64,000 nt of DNA from an uncultured Eubacteriales bacterium (GTDB taxonomy: Bacteria; Bacillota; Clostridia; Christensenellales; Aristaeellaceae): assembly GCA_900315675.1 (NCBI GenBank), contig OMZY01000005.1:1-64000 (forward strand), in the 5' to 3' direction. The translations under genes and the position numbers were made by a program. Within the stretch, counting starts at the first letter, position 1, and each line of letters starts with the position of its first letter. Positions 50,838 to 58,593 of this stretch are shown here, one piece after another. A model generated the notes under the pieces. It saw nothing but the letters and a program-made list of their open reading frames with translations, ran no database searches and was not told the origin of the DNA.

Positions 50838-50937
50838 GCACAATGATGAATGGTCAGACCTGTTTATCAGCAGGCGGTTAAAGTAATAATTCTGAATTCT
50901 TAATTCTGAATTCTGAATTAACCAAAGGAGAATGGTT

Positions 50938-51645
50938 ATGAGTCTTCTGGAATTAAAAAACATTTCCAAGATTTACGGGGACCTGAAGGCCCTGGACAAT
51001 GTGAGCATCCATGTGGATAAGGGAGAATGGGTCGCGATCATGGGACCCTCCGGTTCCGGAAAAAGCACGATGATGAACATCATCGGCTGCATGGACAAGC
51101 CGACGCTGGGCGAGGTGCTGCTGGACGGGGTGGATATCGCCCGGGAAAGCAGCAAGAAGCTGACGGATATCCGGCGGGACAAGATCGGCCTGATCTTCCA
51201 GCAGTTCCACATGGTGAACTACCTGACCGCCGTGGAAAACGTGATGGTCAGCCAGTATTACCATTCCATGCCGGACGAGCAGGAAGCCCTCGAAGCCCTG
51301 GGCCGGGTCGGCCTGCGGGAACGGGCGCACCACCTGCCCAGCCAGCTGTCCGGCGGCGAACAGCAGCGCGTCTGCGTGGCCAGGGCGCTGATCAACCATC
51401 CGGAGCTGATCCTGGCGGACGAACCCACCGGCAACCTGGATGAAGCCAACGAAAACATTGTGCTGGACCTGTTTGCCCGCCTGCACGCGGAGGGAACGAC
51501 CCTGATTGTGGTTACCCATGACCCGGAGGTGGCGGAAGCGGCTCAGCGGACCATCGTGCTGGAGCACGGCAAGGTGGCGCGGGAAGTCATCAATGAAAAC
51601 TTTGAAGCCCAGCAGAAGGAATGGGCGAAGAATCACCGGAGCTGA
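50938..51645 (+). CDS. ABC transporter ATPase (MacB/LolD type), 235 aa
   Basis: The start at 50938 is 7 nt after AAAGGAG; an ATG at 50932 is too close. Walker A 'GPSGSGKST', Q loop 'IFQQFHMVNYLTAVENV', signature 'LSGGEQQRV', Walker B 'LILADEPTGNLDE' and H-loop 'VVTHDPEVA' are intact. Partner of the two preceding FtsX permeases. Confidence 0.93.
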   Translation: MSLLELKNISKIYGDLKALDNVSIHVDKGEWVAIMGPSGSGKSTMMNIIGCMDKPTLGEVLLDGVDIARESSKKLTDIRRDKIGLIFQQFHMVNYLTAVENVMVSQYYHSMPDEQEALEALGRVGLRERAHHLPSQLSGGEQQRVCVARALINHPELILADEPTGNLDEANENIVLDLFARLHAEGTTLIVVTHDPEVAEAAQRTIVLEHGKVAREVINENFEAQQKEWAKNHRS

Positions 51646-51690
51646 GGCGGATTCTGCCCGGCAGAATGAAGGTTAACGAAAGGAAATTAT

Positions 51691-52086
51691 ATGAAGAAGA
51701 ATCTGTTTGCGATCCTGCTTATGATCTTTGCGGCGGTCATCGCCGTCGGATCCGTGACGGTGCTCGGCCCCTGCGTCCATGAGGACGGGAGCAAAGGCCC
51801 CTGCGCGGATGCGGGGAAAGCCCTGCTGATTGACGGATGCGTAATGGCGATCCTCGCGATCCTGATTACGATGGTGAACAGGCGCGGCCTCCGTATGGCG
51901 CTGTTCGCGGCCGCCCTGTGCGCCGCGGTCATCGGTATCCTGCTGCCGGGCGTGCTGATGCCCCTTTGCAAAATGGACACGATGCACTGCCGCGCGGTGA
52001 TGCAGCCCTCCATGATCATTCTTTCCGGCGCGGCGGCGGTATCGGCGCTGACCGGAATCATTACGGAACGGAGCAGGAAGGCATGA
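51691..52086 (+). CDS. DUF4418 membrane protein, 131 aa
   Basis: Four hydrophobic helices with two conserved Cys-containing loops ('LGPCVHEDGSKGPCADAGKALL' and 'MPLCKMDTMHCRAVMQPSM'), the DUF4418 pattern. Found with FtsX permeases in clostridial iron/metal operons; the Cys/Met/His-rich loops suggest metal handling (inference). Its stop overlaps the next start (ATGA). Confidence 0.85.
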   Translation: MKKNLFAILLMIFAAVIAVGSVTVLGPCVHEDGSKGPCADAGKALLIDGCVMAILAILITMVNRRGLRMALFAAALCAAVIGILLPGVLMPLCKMDTMHCRAVMQPSMIILSGAAAVSALTGIITERSRKA

Positions 52087-53288
52087 AGCGGTTTTCACCG
52101 GTGTTCCGGAACCTGACAAGGAAGCCCGGACGGACCACTGCCCTGATCCTGCTGACCGCCTTCCTGGCACTGTCGCTTTTTGCGGGCACGATGGTGGTAT
52201 CCTCCCTGCGACGGGGACTGGGCAGCATGGAGAACCGCCTGGGCGCGGACATTATCGTGGTTCCGGCGGAAGCGGAATCCAAATCCAGCCTGAAGAACAT
52301 GCTGCTGCAGGGAACCATCGGTACCTTCTATATGGACGCTTCGGCGGTGGACAAGGTGCGGGAAACGGAGGGCGTCCAGAAGGCGTCCGCCCAGGTTTTC
52401 CTTTCCTCCATGAAGGCGGACTGCTGCTCCGTGAAGGTGCAGATTATCGGCTTCGATCCGGAAAACGATTTTGTGGTGAAGCCCTGGATTGCCGAGAGCC
52501 TGAACCGGCCGCTGGGCGACATGGAGATCGTGATTGGCAACCGGGTGGCAACGGACGTGGGGGAAATCTTCCGCATCTATGACCAGCGGTGCCTGGTGGC
52601 CGCGCGGCTGGCGGCGACGGGCACGGGCCTGGATACCGCGGTGTACTGCAACATGAACACCATGCACGCGCTGCTGGAGGCGGCGGAGGAAAAAGGCATC
52701 AGCCATAAGATTGACACCGGAAACGACGCGGAAGTGGTTTCCGCCATCTATGTCCGCACCCTGCCGGGGGCGGACGTCGGCCTGGTCAACAACCGGCTGA
52801 ACGGAAAGATCCGGAAGGCGACCGCTGTCCGGACCACCGGCATGCTCACGGAAGTATCGGACAGCCTGGGCGGCGTGTCCCGGACGGTGGCGGTACTGAT
52901 CGCGGCGGTGTGGATCCTGGCGCTGGTGATCCTGTTCATCGCCTTTGCCATGATGGTGAACGAGCGGCGGCGGGAGCTGGCGGTATACCGCCTGGTGGGC
53001 ATGAGCCGGAGCATGCTGTCCGGCATGATCCTGAAGGAAACAGCCCTGTGCAGCCTCGCAGGCGCGGTCTGCGGCGTGCTGCTGGGGGCACTGGCGGTTT
53101 TCCCCTTTACTACGCTGATTGAAACCAGCCTGAAGCTGCCCTACCTGGCGCCTGGCACGGGAACGGTGGCAGCCTACGCGGCGCTGGCGATCGCGGTGAC
53201 GGTGGCGGCCGGATGCGCGGCAAGCCTGCATACGGCTTCAAAGCTGAGCCGGGTGGACCCGGGCAGCACGCTGAGGGAGGGCGCCTGA
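52083..53288 (+). CDS. FtsX-type ABC permease 3, 401 aa
   Basis: Starts in the ATGA overlap with DUF4418. N-terminal helix, MacB-like core ('GADIIVVPAEAESKSSLKNMLLQGTIGTFYMD', with a Cys pair 'KADCCSVKVQIIGFD'), then the FtsX module 'NERRRELAVYRLVGMSRSMLSGMILKETALCSL'. Pairs with the ATPase that follows after 1 bp. Belongs to a second FtsX transporter in the operon. Confidence 0.9.
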   Translation: MKRFSPVFRNLTRKPGRTTALILLTAFLALSLFAGTMVVSSLRRGLGSMENRLGADIIVVPAEAESKSSLKNMLLQGTIGTFYMDASAVDKVRETEGVQKASAQVFLSSMKADCCSVKVQIIGFDPENDFVVKPWIAESLNRPLGDMEIVIGNRVATDVGEIFRIYDQRCLVAARLAATGTGLDTAVYCNMNTMHALLEAAEEKGISHKIDTGNDAEVVSAIYVRTLPGADVGLVNNRLNGKIRKATAVRTTGMLTEVSDSLGGVSRTVAVLIAAVWILALVILFIAFAMMVNERRRELAVYRLVGMSRSMLSGMILKETALCSLAGAVCGVLLGALAVFPFTTLIETSLKLPYLAPGTGTVAAYAALAIAVTVAAGCAASLHTASKLSRVDPGSTLREGA

Positions 53289-53289
53289 G

Positions 53290-53961
53290 ATGGAACTGAG
53301 AGCGGAAAACATCTCCCGCCGGTATTTCCGGAAACGGGGAGAAGCAAACTTCTTTGAAGCGGTAAAACCGGGATCCCTGATCCTCCGGAGCGGGGAGATG
53401 ACCGTGCTGAAGGGCAGGAGCGGATCAGGCAAGACCACGCTGCTGCATATGCTGGCAGGACTGCTGCAGCCTTCGGAAGGAAGGGTGCTGCTGGGGGATA
53501 CGGACCTGTACGCGCTGGAAGACAACCAGTTATCCAGGCTGCGCAATGAAAAAATCGGTGTGATTCCCCAGGGACGCAGCGCCGTGGATACGCTGACGGT
53601 TTATGAAAATATCGTCCTGCCGGGAATACTGTATGGCGGTATGCCCCGGACGGAGGCAGCAGAAGGCTGGATGGAAGCTCTGGACATCAGCAGCCTGCGG
53701 GACGCGATGCCGGCGGAACTCTCCGGAGGCGAACTGCGCCGGATGGCTATCGCACGGACGCTGACGGCCGATCCGGCCGTGATCCTGGCGGATGAACCCA
53801 CCGGGGACCTGGACAACGAGAATACGGAAATTGTGCTGAACGCATTGAAGCAGGCGGCCAAGGCCGGCAAAGCGGTGCTGGTTGTCAGCCATGAAGATGA
53901 CGCGGAAGCTTTTGCCGACCGGGTGCTGCATATGGAGAACGGAAACCTGACGGAAAGCTGA
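53290..53961 (+). CDS. ABC transporter ATPase (second FtsX system), 223 aa
   Basis: Walker A 'GRSGSGKTT', signature 'LSGGELRRMAIARTL', Walker B 'VILADEPTGDLDNEN', H-loop 'VVSHEDDA' intact. Q loop is 'VIPQGRSAVDTLTVYENI', slightly unusual. Last gene of the FTR1 operon. Confidence 0.93.
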   Translation: MELRAENISRRYFRKRGEANFFEAVKPGSLILRSGEMTVLKGRSGSGKTTLLHMLAGLLQPSEGRVLLGDTDLYALEDNQLSRLRNEKIGVIPQGRSAVDTLTVYENIVLPGILYGGMPRTEAAEGWMEALDISSLRDAMPAELSGGELRRMAIARTLTADPAVILADEPTGDLDNENTEIVLNALKQAAKAGKAVLVVSHEDDAEAFADRVLHMENGNLTES

Positions 53962-53998
53962 CGGGAATTGCCTGTTTTTGACTGATGAATTTCACCGC

Positions 53999-54044
53999 TT
54001 GACAGATAAGCGAACAGCTGTTATTTTGTATTAGACATGACTAA
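53999..54044 (+). promoter_or_regulatory. Promoter of the DUF3793 operon with operator 4
   Basis: TTGACA (53999-54004), 17 bp, TATTTT (54022-54027); TTAG-ACATGA-CTAA (54031-54044) covers the start region. Confidence 0.8.
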
Positions 54045-54121
54045 CCTCTTCAAGCTGCTCTTCGGCTTTGGGATGTGCCGGGGAGCAGCTCCTTTTAAGC
54101 TACGAGGTTAGACTATTCTAA
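54041..54121 (+). promoter_or_regulatory. Structured leader with operator 5
   Basis: Three nested stems: CTAACCTC/GAGGTTAG (54041-54048/54104-54111), AGCTGCTC/GAGCAGCT (54053-54060/54083-54090) and CGGC/GCCG (54063-54066/54077-54080); CCTTTT follows the middle stem. A further TTAG-ACTATT-CTAA (54108-54121) lies 2 bp before the GAAGGAG Shine-Dalgarno. The ends of the outer stem are shared with operators 4 and 5. Confidence 0.6.
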
Positions 54122-54137
54122 CAGAAGGAGCGCCCCG

Positions 54138-54737
54138 ATGTCCGATGAAACCGTGATCCGCTGCTGCGCGCCCACGCTGGCCGCCATCAAAACCGGCAGC
54201 CTTTTCAACAGTCCGTTTGAAAGCCGGGAAGAGATGACCGCCAGCCTGCGGGCAATCAACAGGAGCCTGATTCCGAAGGGCGTATGCGCGCTTCCGCTGC
54301 GGTATGAGAATGGAAAAGCACTGATTTACCTTTACCGTCCGTCCATGCTGAAGGAGGATCTGAAGCATCCGGTGGCGGAGGACATCCTGAAGGACGCCGG
54401 CTATCCGGAGGGCAGTGCCGCCGGGCACATTGCCTGGCTGATCCGCCGGCTGAAGGAAGCGGAAACCTTTCCCCATGAGATCGGCCTGTTCCTCGGCTAT
54501 CCGGCAGTGGACGTGCGGGGATTCATCCGGCAGGAAGAATGCAAATGCACCGGCCTGTGGAAGGTATACGGGAGCGACCCGGACCAGGCACAGAGAACCT
54601 TTGCGCGGTGCAGGCGCTGCACAAAGGCTTACCTGCAGCGCAGAAAGGAAGGATGGGATCTGTCGAGGCTGGCAATCCGGCCGGGACAGTTTTCATACAG
54701 TGAAGCCGAAAGGCTGGAAAGGAAGGAAACCACATGA
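54138..54737 (+). CDS. DUF3793 protein, 199 aa
   Basis: GAAGGAG precedes ATG 54138. DUF3793 signatures: N-terminal 'CCAPTLAAIKTGSLF', 'LRYENGKALIYLYRPSML', 'PHEIGLFLGYPAVDVRGFI', 'CKCTGLWKVYGS' and a Cys pair 'FARCRRCTKAY'. The family is common in iron-limited clostridial loci next to flavodoxin; its biochemical role is not known to me. ATGA overlap with the flavodoxin gene. Confidence 0.9.
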   Translation: MSDETVIRCCAPTLAAIKTGSLFNSPFESREEMTASLRAINRSLIPKGVCALPLRYENGKALIYLYRPSMLKEDLKHPVAEDILKDAGYPEGSAAGHIAWLIRRLKEAETFPHEIGLFLGYPAVDVRGFIRQEECKCTGLWKVYGSDPDQAQRTFARCRRCTKAYLQRRKEGWDLSRLAIRPGQFSYSEAERLERKETT

Positions 54738-55150
54738 GTAAAATCGCGGTGATCTACTGGAGCGGCACCGGCAACACGCAGGCGATGGCCGAAGCGGTTG
54801 CGGCAGGCGCGAAGGAAGCCGGCGCGGAAGCGGATCTGCTGACCTGCGCGGACGTGAGCGACATTTCCGCCTACGACGCGGCGGCCCTGGGCTGCCCGGC
54901 CATGGGCGCGGAAGAACTGGAAGACAGCGAATTCCTGCCGATGCTGGAAAGCATTGAGCCGGCGCTGGCCGGAAAGAAGGTCGCGCTGTTCGGCTCCTAC
55001 GGCTGGGGCGACGGCGAATGGATGCGCTCCTGGGAAGCCCGCTGCGCGGACAAAGGCATTACCCTGGCTGTGACCAGCGTAATGGCGAATGAGGCTCCGG
55101 ATGACGCGGCTGTGACAGCCTGCAAGGAGCTGGGTAAAGCACTGGCATAA
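54734..55150 (+). CDS. Flavodoxin, 138 aa
   Basis: FMN phosphate-binding loop 'YWSGTGNTQAMAEAV', the 60s loop around 'GCPAMGAEELED' and 90s loop 'FGSYGWGDGEWMRSW' are classic short-chain flavodoxin motifs. Likely replaces ferredoxin under iron limitation, in keeping with its operator. Confidence 0.95.
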   Translation: MSKIAVIYWSGTGNTQAMAEAVAAGAKEAGAEADLLTCADVSDISAYDAAALGCPAMGAEELEDSEFLPMLESIEPALAGKKVALFGSYGWGDGEWMRSWEARCADKGITLAVTSVMANEAPDDAAVTACKELGKALA

Positions 55151-55170
55151 ACTGAAAGGACAGAAAGACA

Positions 55171-55887
55171 ATGAAAAAAGCGATTTCCCTGGTACTGACC
55201 CTTTGCCTGCTGATGATGACCGCCGCCTTCGGCGTGGCGGAGACCGCGGACGGTTCTGCGGAAGCCCTGGAACTGATGGAAAACGTCAAGGGCACCTACG
55301 AGCCCCTGTTCCCTGTGATCACTGCCCCGGAATATGACCAGATCTGGAAGGATCCCTGTGTGAAGGCCCTGGGTGAGGAAGCCGGAGCGGCGATGGCTGA
55401 GATGATGCAGAACTACTGCGCCGGCACGATCTACGGCCAGGAAGCCGTTGACGCCTTCGGCGACGGTTCCAACGGCATGCAGTTTGCCTGCGGGTTCATC
55501 AACGGCGTGGCCACGATCACCTTTGACGGACTGACCATCAGCGGCGCGGACGAGAGCGGCAAGACCGTGTTCAGCCATGAATACGCCTATGTCAGCAAGC
55601 TGTCCATGAGCGGTATGATGGAAGGCTACCTGTTCGAGACCGCAGACGAGGACGCGGGTGAATTCAAGTACTTCTACATGATGCCCGACACTCCCGCCAC
55701 CACCTATCACCTGGAGTTCCGCTACGGCAGCAACGCGGACGACCTGGCGAAAATGCTGGAAGGTCCCTACGCCTACTGGCTGGCAGCCGGTTTCCCGGTG
55801 GACGCGGACGCGGAAATGATCAACAAGGTCATCACCCTGTACTGCGAAGAGAACCTGACGGAAGGCCAGGAGGAAGACGCAGCCTGA
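55171..55887 (+). CDS. ZinT/YodA-like secreted metal-binding protein, 238 aa
   Basis: Signal peptide with cleavage after GVA. The mature part follows the ZinT layout: N-terminal helices ('YEPLFPVITAPEYDQIWKDPCVKALG'), a beta barrel core ('CGFINGVATITFDGLTISGADESGKTVFSHEYAYV'), and the C-terminal 'TTYHLEFRYGSNADDL...EGPYAYWLAAGFP'. The usual HxH of ZinT appears as TYH, so one metal ligand seems to be lost or replaced (my alignment by eye). Third gene in the DUF3793 operon. Confidence 0.75.
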   Translation: MKKAISLVLTLCLLMMTAAFGVAETADGSAEALELMENVKGTYEPLFPVITAPEYDQIWKDPCVKALGEEAGAAMAEMMQNYCAGTIYGQEAVDAFGDGSNGMQFACGFINGVATITFDGLTISGADESGKTVFSHEYAYVSKLSMSGMMEGYLFETADEDAGEFKYFYMMPDTPATTYHLEFRYGSNADDLAKMLEGPYAYWLAAGFPVDADAEMINKVITLYCEENLTEGQEEDAA

Positions 55888-55907
55888 GCGACAACCCATA
55901 ACGAACG

Positions 55908-55941
55908 GCGGCACGATACTTGCTGTATCGTGCCGCTTTAT
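55908..55941 (+). terminator. Rho-independent terminator
   Basis: GCGGCACGATAC-TTGCT-GTATCGTGCCGC followed by TTTATT; ends the DUF3793 operon. Confidence 0.85.
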
Positions 55942-55977
55942 TGAGAGAAAAAGAAGCGGAAACGGAGGAATGAACCA

Positions 55978-56757
55978 ATGAAGCCTGATTATAAAAACTG
56001 GATACCGAAAGGAATGGTCCGGGGATTCAACTTTGCTTTCCTGGGGCTGTGCGCTGCACTGGTGATGGCGGCACTGCTGGCAGCAGGCACGGTCCGGACT
56101 GTGCTGCTGATTGTGTTTGGCGTGCTGGCGCTGGCTTTCCTCGGGCTGTCGATCTGGTCGGTGATGATGTACCGGGCGTTTGACTACAACGGCAAACGCT
56201 GCATGTCCCGGCAGATTATCGAGGGAACGGCGGAGTATGTCAGAGTGCCCCGGGACGGAAAATGCCTGGACGTGGGCTGCGGCAGCGGCGCCCTGTCCAT
56301 CGCGGTGGCAAAGCGCAATCCGGAAGCTACGGTAACCGGAATCGACCGGTGGGGAAAGGAATACGCCTCTTTCAGCAAAAACCTGTGTGAGCAGAACGCC
56401 CGGGCGGAAGGCGTGAAAAACGTGAGCTTCCGGCAGGGAGACGCGACGCACCTGGACTTTGCGGATGAAACCTTCGACGCCGTGACCAGCAACTACGTGT
56501 ACCACAACATTCCGGGAGACCGGCAGGCCTATCTGCTGGAGACCCTGCGGACCCTGAAGAAGGGCGGAACCTTCGTGATCCACGACATCATGTCCGCTTC
56601 CAAATACGGCGACATGCATGCCTTTGTGAAGAAACTGAAGGATATGGGATATGAAAGGGCGGAGATGATCGGAACGACCAGCGGCAAGTTTATGAAGAGA
56701 AGCGAGGCGGGCTGGATGGGCCTGTCCGGTTCAGCCCTGCTGATCGGCAAAAAGTAA
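55978..56757 (+). CDS. Membrane-tethered class I methyltransferase, 259 aa
   Basis: Two N-terminal hydrophobic helices (about 17-65) precede a SAM-binding domain with 'CLDVGCGSGALSIAVAKR' (motif I), 'VTGIDRWGKEY', 'GDATHLDFADETFDAVTSNYVYHNI' and 'LKKGGTFVIHDI'. The substrate is not evident. It follows a terminator with no operator in between, so may be expressed by read-through or from its own weak promoter. ABC transporter pair follows. Confidence 0.88.
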   Translation: MKPDYKNWIPKGMVRGFNFAFLGLCAALVMAALLAAGTVRTVLLIVFGVLALAFLGLSIWSVMMYRAFDYNGKRCMSRQIIEGTAEYVRVPRDGKCLDVGCGSGALSIAVAKRNPEATVTGIDRWGKEYASFSKNLCEQNARAEGVKNVSFRQGDATHLDFADETFDAVTSNYVYHNIPGDRQAYLLETLRTLKKGGTFVIHDIMSASKYGDMHAFVKKLKDMGYERAEMIGTTSGKFMKRSEAGWMGLSGSALLIGKK

Positions 56758-56781
56758 GACGGTTCCGGAGAAGAAGAAAGC

Positions 56782-58593
56782 ATGAGTTCAAAACAAGGGA
56801 AAAAACAGAATGACGTAATGAAACTCCTGTCCTATGCGGGAAACTACCGGAAACTGACCTGGCTGGGCATGGGCCTTTCCGGCGCGGCCATGGTGCTGGG
56901 CATGGTTCCTTATTTCTGCATCTGGCTGTGCATGCGGGACCTGATCGCCGTGGCGCCGGAGTGGACCCGGGCGGCGGACATTTCCCGGTACGGCTGGCTG
57001 GCGTTCGCGGCCATGGTGGGCGGCATCCTGGTGTATTTCGCGGCGCTGATGTGCACCCATCTGGCGGCCTTCCGCACGGCGAGCAATATCCGGAAACAGG
57101 GTATGGCGCACCTGATGAAGGCGCCGCTGGGCTTCTTTGATTCCAACGCGTCCGGCCTGCTGCGCAACCGTCTGGACGGCGCGGCTGCGGAGACGGAAAC
57201 GCTGCTGGCACACAACCTGGCGGATATCGTCGGCACGATCGCCATGTTTGTATCCATGCTGGTGCTGATGTTTGTGTTCGACTGGCGCATGGGCGCCGCT
57301 TGCCTGCTGGCGGCGGTGATTTCCATCGCGGCCATGTCCGCCATGATGGGCGGCAAAAACGCGAAGATGATCGCGGATTACCAGAAGGCCCAGGATTACA
57401 TCAGCAAGGTCGGTACGGAGTACGTGCGGGGCATTCCCGTGGTGAAGATTTTCCAGCAGACGGTTTATTCCTTCAAGGCTTTCCGGCAGGCCATCGAGGA
57501 TTACAGCAGGAAGGCGGAGGAATTCTCCTGCGGCGCGTGCAGCAAACCCCAGGCCGCGAACCTGACCTTTACGGAGGCCGCGTTTGCCTTCCTGGTTCCC
57601 GCGGCGCTGCTGATTGCACCCTCGGCCCTGAAGAGCGGAAACTTCGCGGGCTTTGTGACGAACTTTGCCTTCTACGCGGTCTTCTCCGCCATTATCTCCA
57701 CGGCGCTGGCGCGGATTATGTTCATGGCCAGCGGCATGATGCAGGCCACCAACGCGCTGGCGCGGATCAACGGGGTGATGGACGCTCCCGTACTGACTTA
57801 TCCCGCCAGCCCGAAGAAGCCGAAGGATAATACCGTGGAATTCAAGGATGTGAGCTTCACCTATGACGGGGCGGAGCTGCCCGCACTGTCCCACGTCTCC
57901 TTCCGGGCGGAACCGGGACAGACGGTGGCGCTGGTGGGTCCCTCCGGCGGCGGCAAAACCACGGCCGCCAGCCTGATTCCCCGTTTCTGGGACGTGACCG
58001 GCGGCGCGGTGGAAGTCGGCGGCGTGAACGTGCGGGATATGGATCCCCATGAGCTGATGAACCAGGTGGCGTTCGTGTTCCAGAATAACCGGCTGTTCAA
58101 GGCCTCCATCCTGGAAAACGTCCGGGCGGCCCGGCCGGAAGCGACCCGGGAGGAAGTGCTGGACGCGCTTTCCGCCGCGCAGTGCGGCGATATCCTCTCC
58201 AAGCTGCCCAAGGGAATCGACACACTGCTGGGAACGGAGGGTACCTACCTTTCCGGCGGTGAACAGCAGCGCGTGGCGCTGGCCCGGGCGATTCTCAAGG
58301 ACGCGCCGATTGTGGTGCTGGATGAGGCGACAGCCTTTGCCGATCCCGAAAATGAAGTGCTGATCCAGAAGGCGTTCGCCACCCTGACCAAGGGCCGGAC
58401 GGTGATCATGATTGCCCACAGGCTCTCCACGGTAGTGAACGCGGACAAGATCATCGTGCTGAACGAGGGACAGGCCGCGGAAAGCGGCACCCATGACGAG
58501 CTGGTCAGGGCCGGCGGCCTGTATGCCCGGATGTGGGCGGACTACAACCAGGCGGCCGCATGGCGGATCACGACCGAAGGGGAGGCGAAGTGA
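56782..58593 (+). CDS. ABC transporter, fused permease-ATPase subunit A, 603 aa
   Basis: Type IV exporter-fold subunit: six-helix membrane domain (1-330) and ATPase with 'GPSGGGKTT', 'LSGGEQQRVALARA', 'VVLDEATAF'. Forms a heterodimer with the next gene. Some iron-regulated pairs of this type (YbtP/YbtQ, IrtA/IrtB) import siderophores; most others export. GTGA overlap with the next gene. Confidence 0.93.
   Translation: MSSKQGKKQNDVMKLLSYAGNYRKLTWLGMGLSGAAMVLGMVPYFCIWLCMRDLIAVAPEWTRAADISRYGWLAFAAMVGGILVYFAALMCTHLAAFRTASNIRKQGMAHLMKAPLGFFDSNASGLLRNRLDGAAAETETLLAHNLADIVGTIAMFVSMLVLMFVFDWRMGAACLLAAVISIAAMSAMMGGKNAKMIADYQKAQDYISKVGTEYVRGIPVVKIFQQTVYSFKAFRQAIEDYSRKAEEFSCGACSKPQAANLTFTEAAFAFLVPAALLIAPSALKSGNFAGFVTNFAFYAVFSAIISTALARIMFMASGMMQATNALARINGVMDAPVLTYPASPKKPKDNTVEFKDVSFTYDGAELPALSHVSFRAEPGQTVALVGPSGGGKTTAASLIPRFWDVTGGAVEVGGVNVRDMDPHELMNQVAFVFQNNRLFKASILENVRAARPEATREEVLDALSAAQCGDILSKLPKGIDTLLGTEGTYLSGGEQQRVALARAILKDAPIVVLDEATAFADPENEVLIQKAFATLTKGRTVIMIAHRLSTVVNADKIIVLNEGQAAESGTHDELVRAGGLYARMWADYNQAAAWRITTEGEAK

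Noticed and set aside
54041-54121. Known riboswitch upstream of DUF3793
   Set aside because: I could not match the stems or loops to a riboswitch class I know, so it is only listed as a structured leader.
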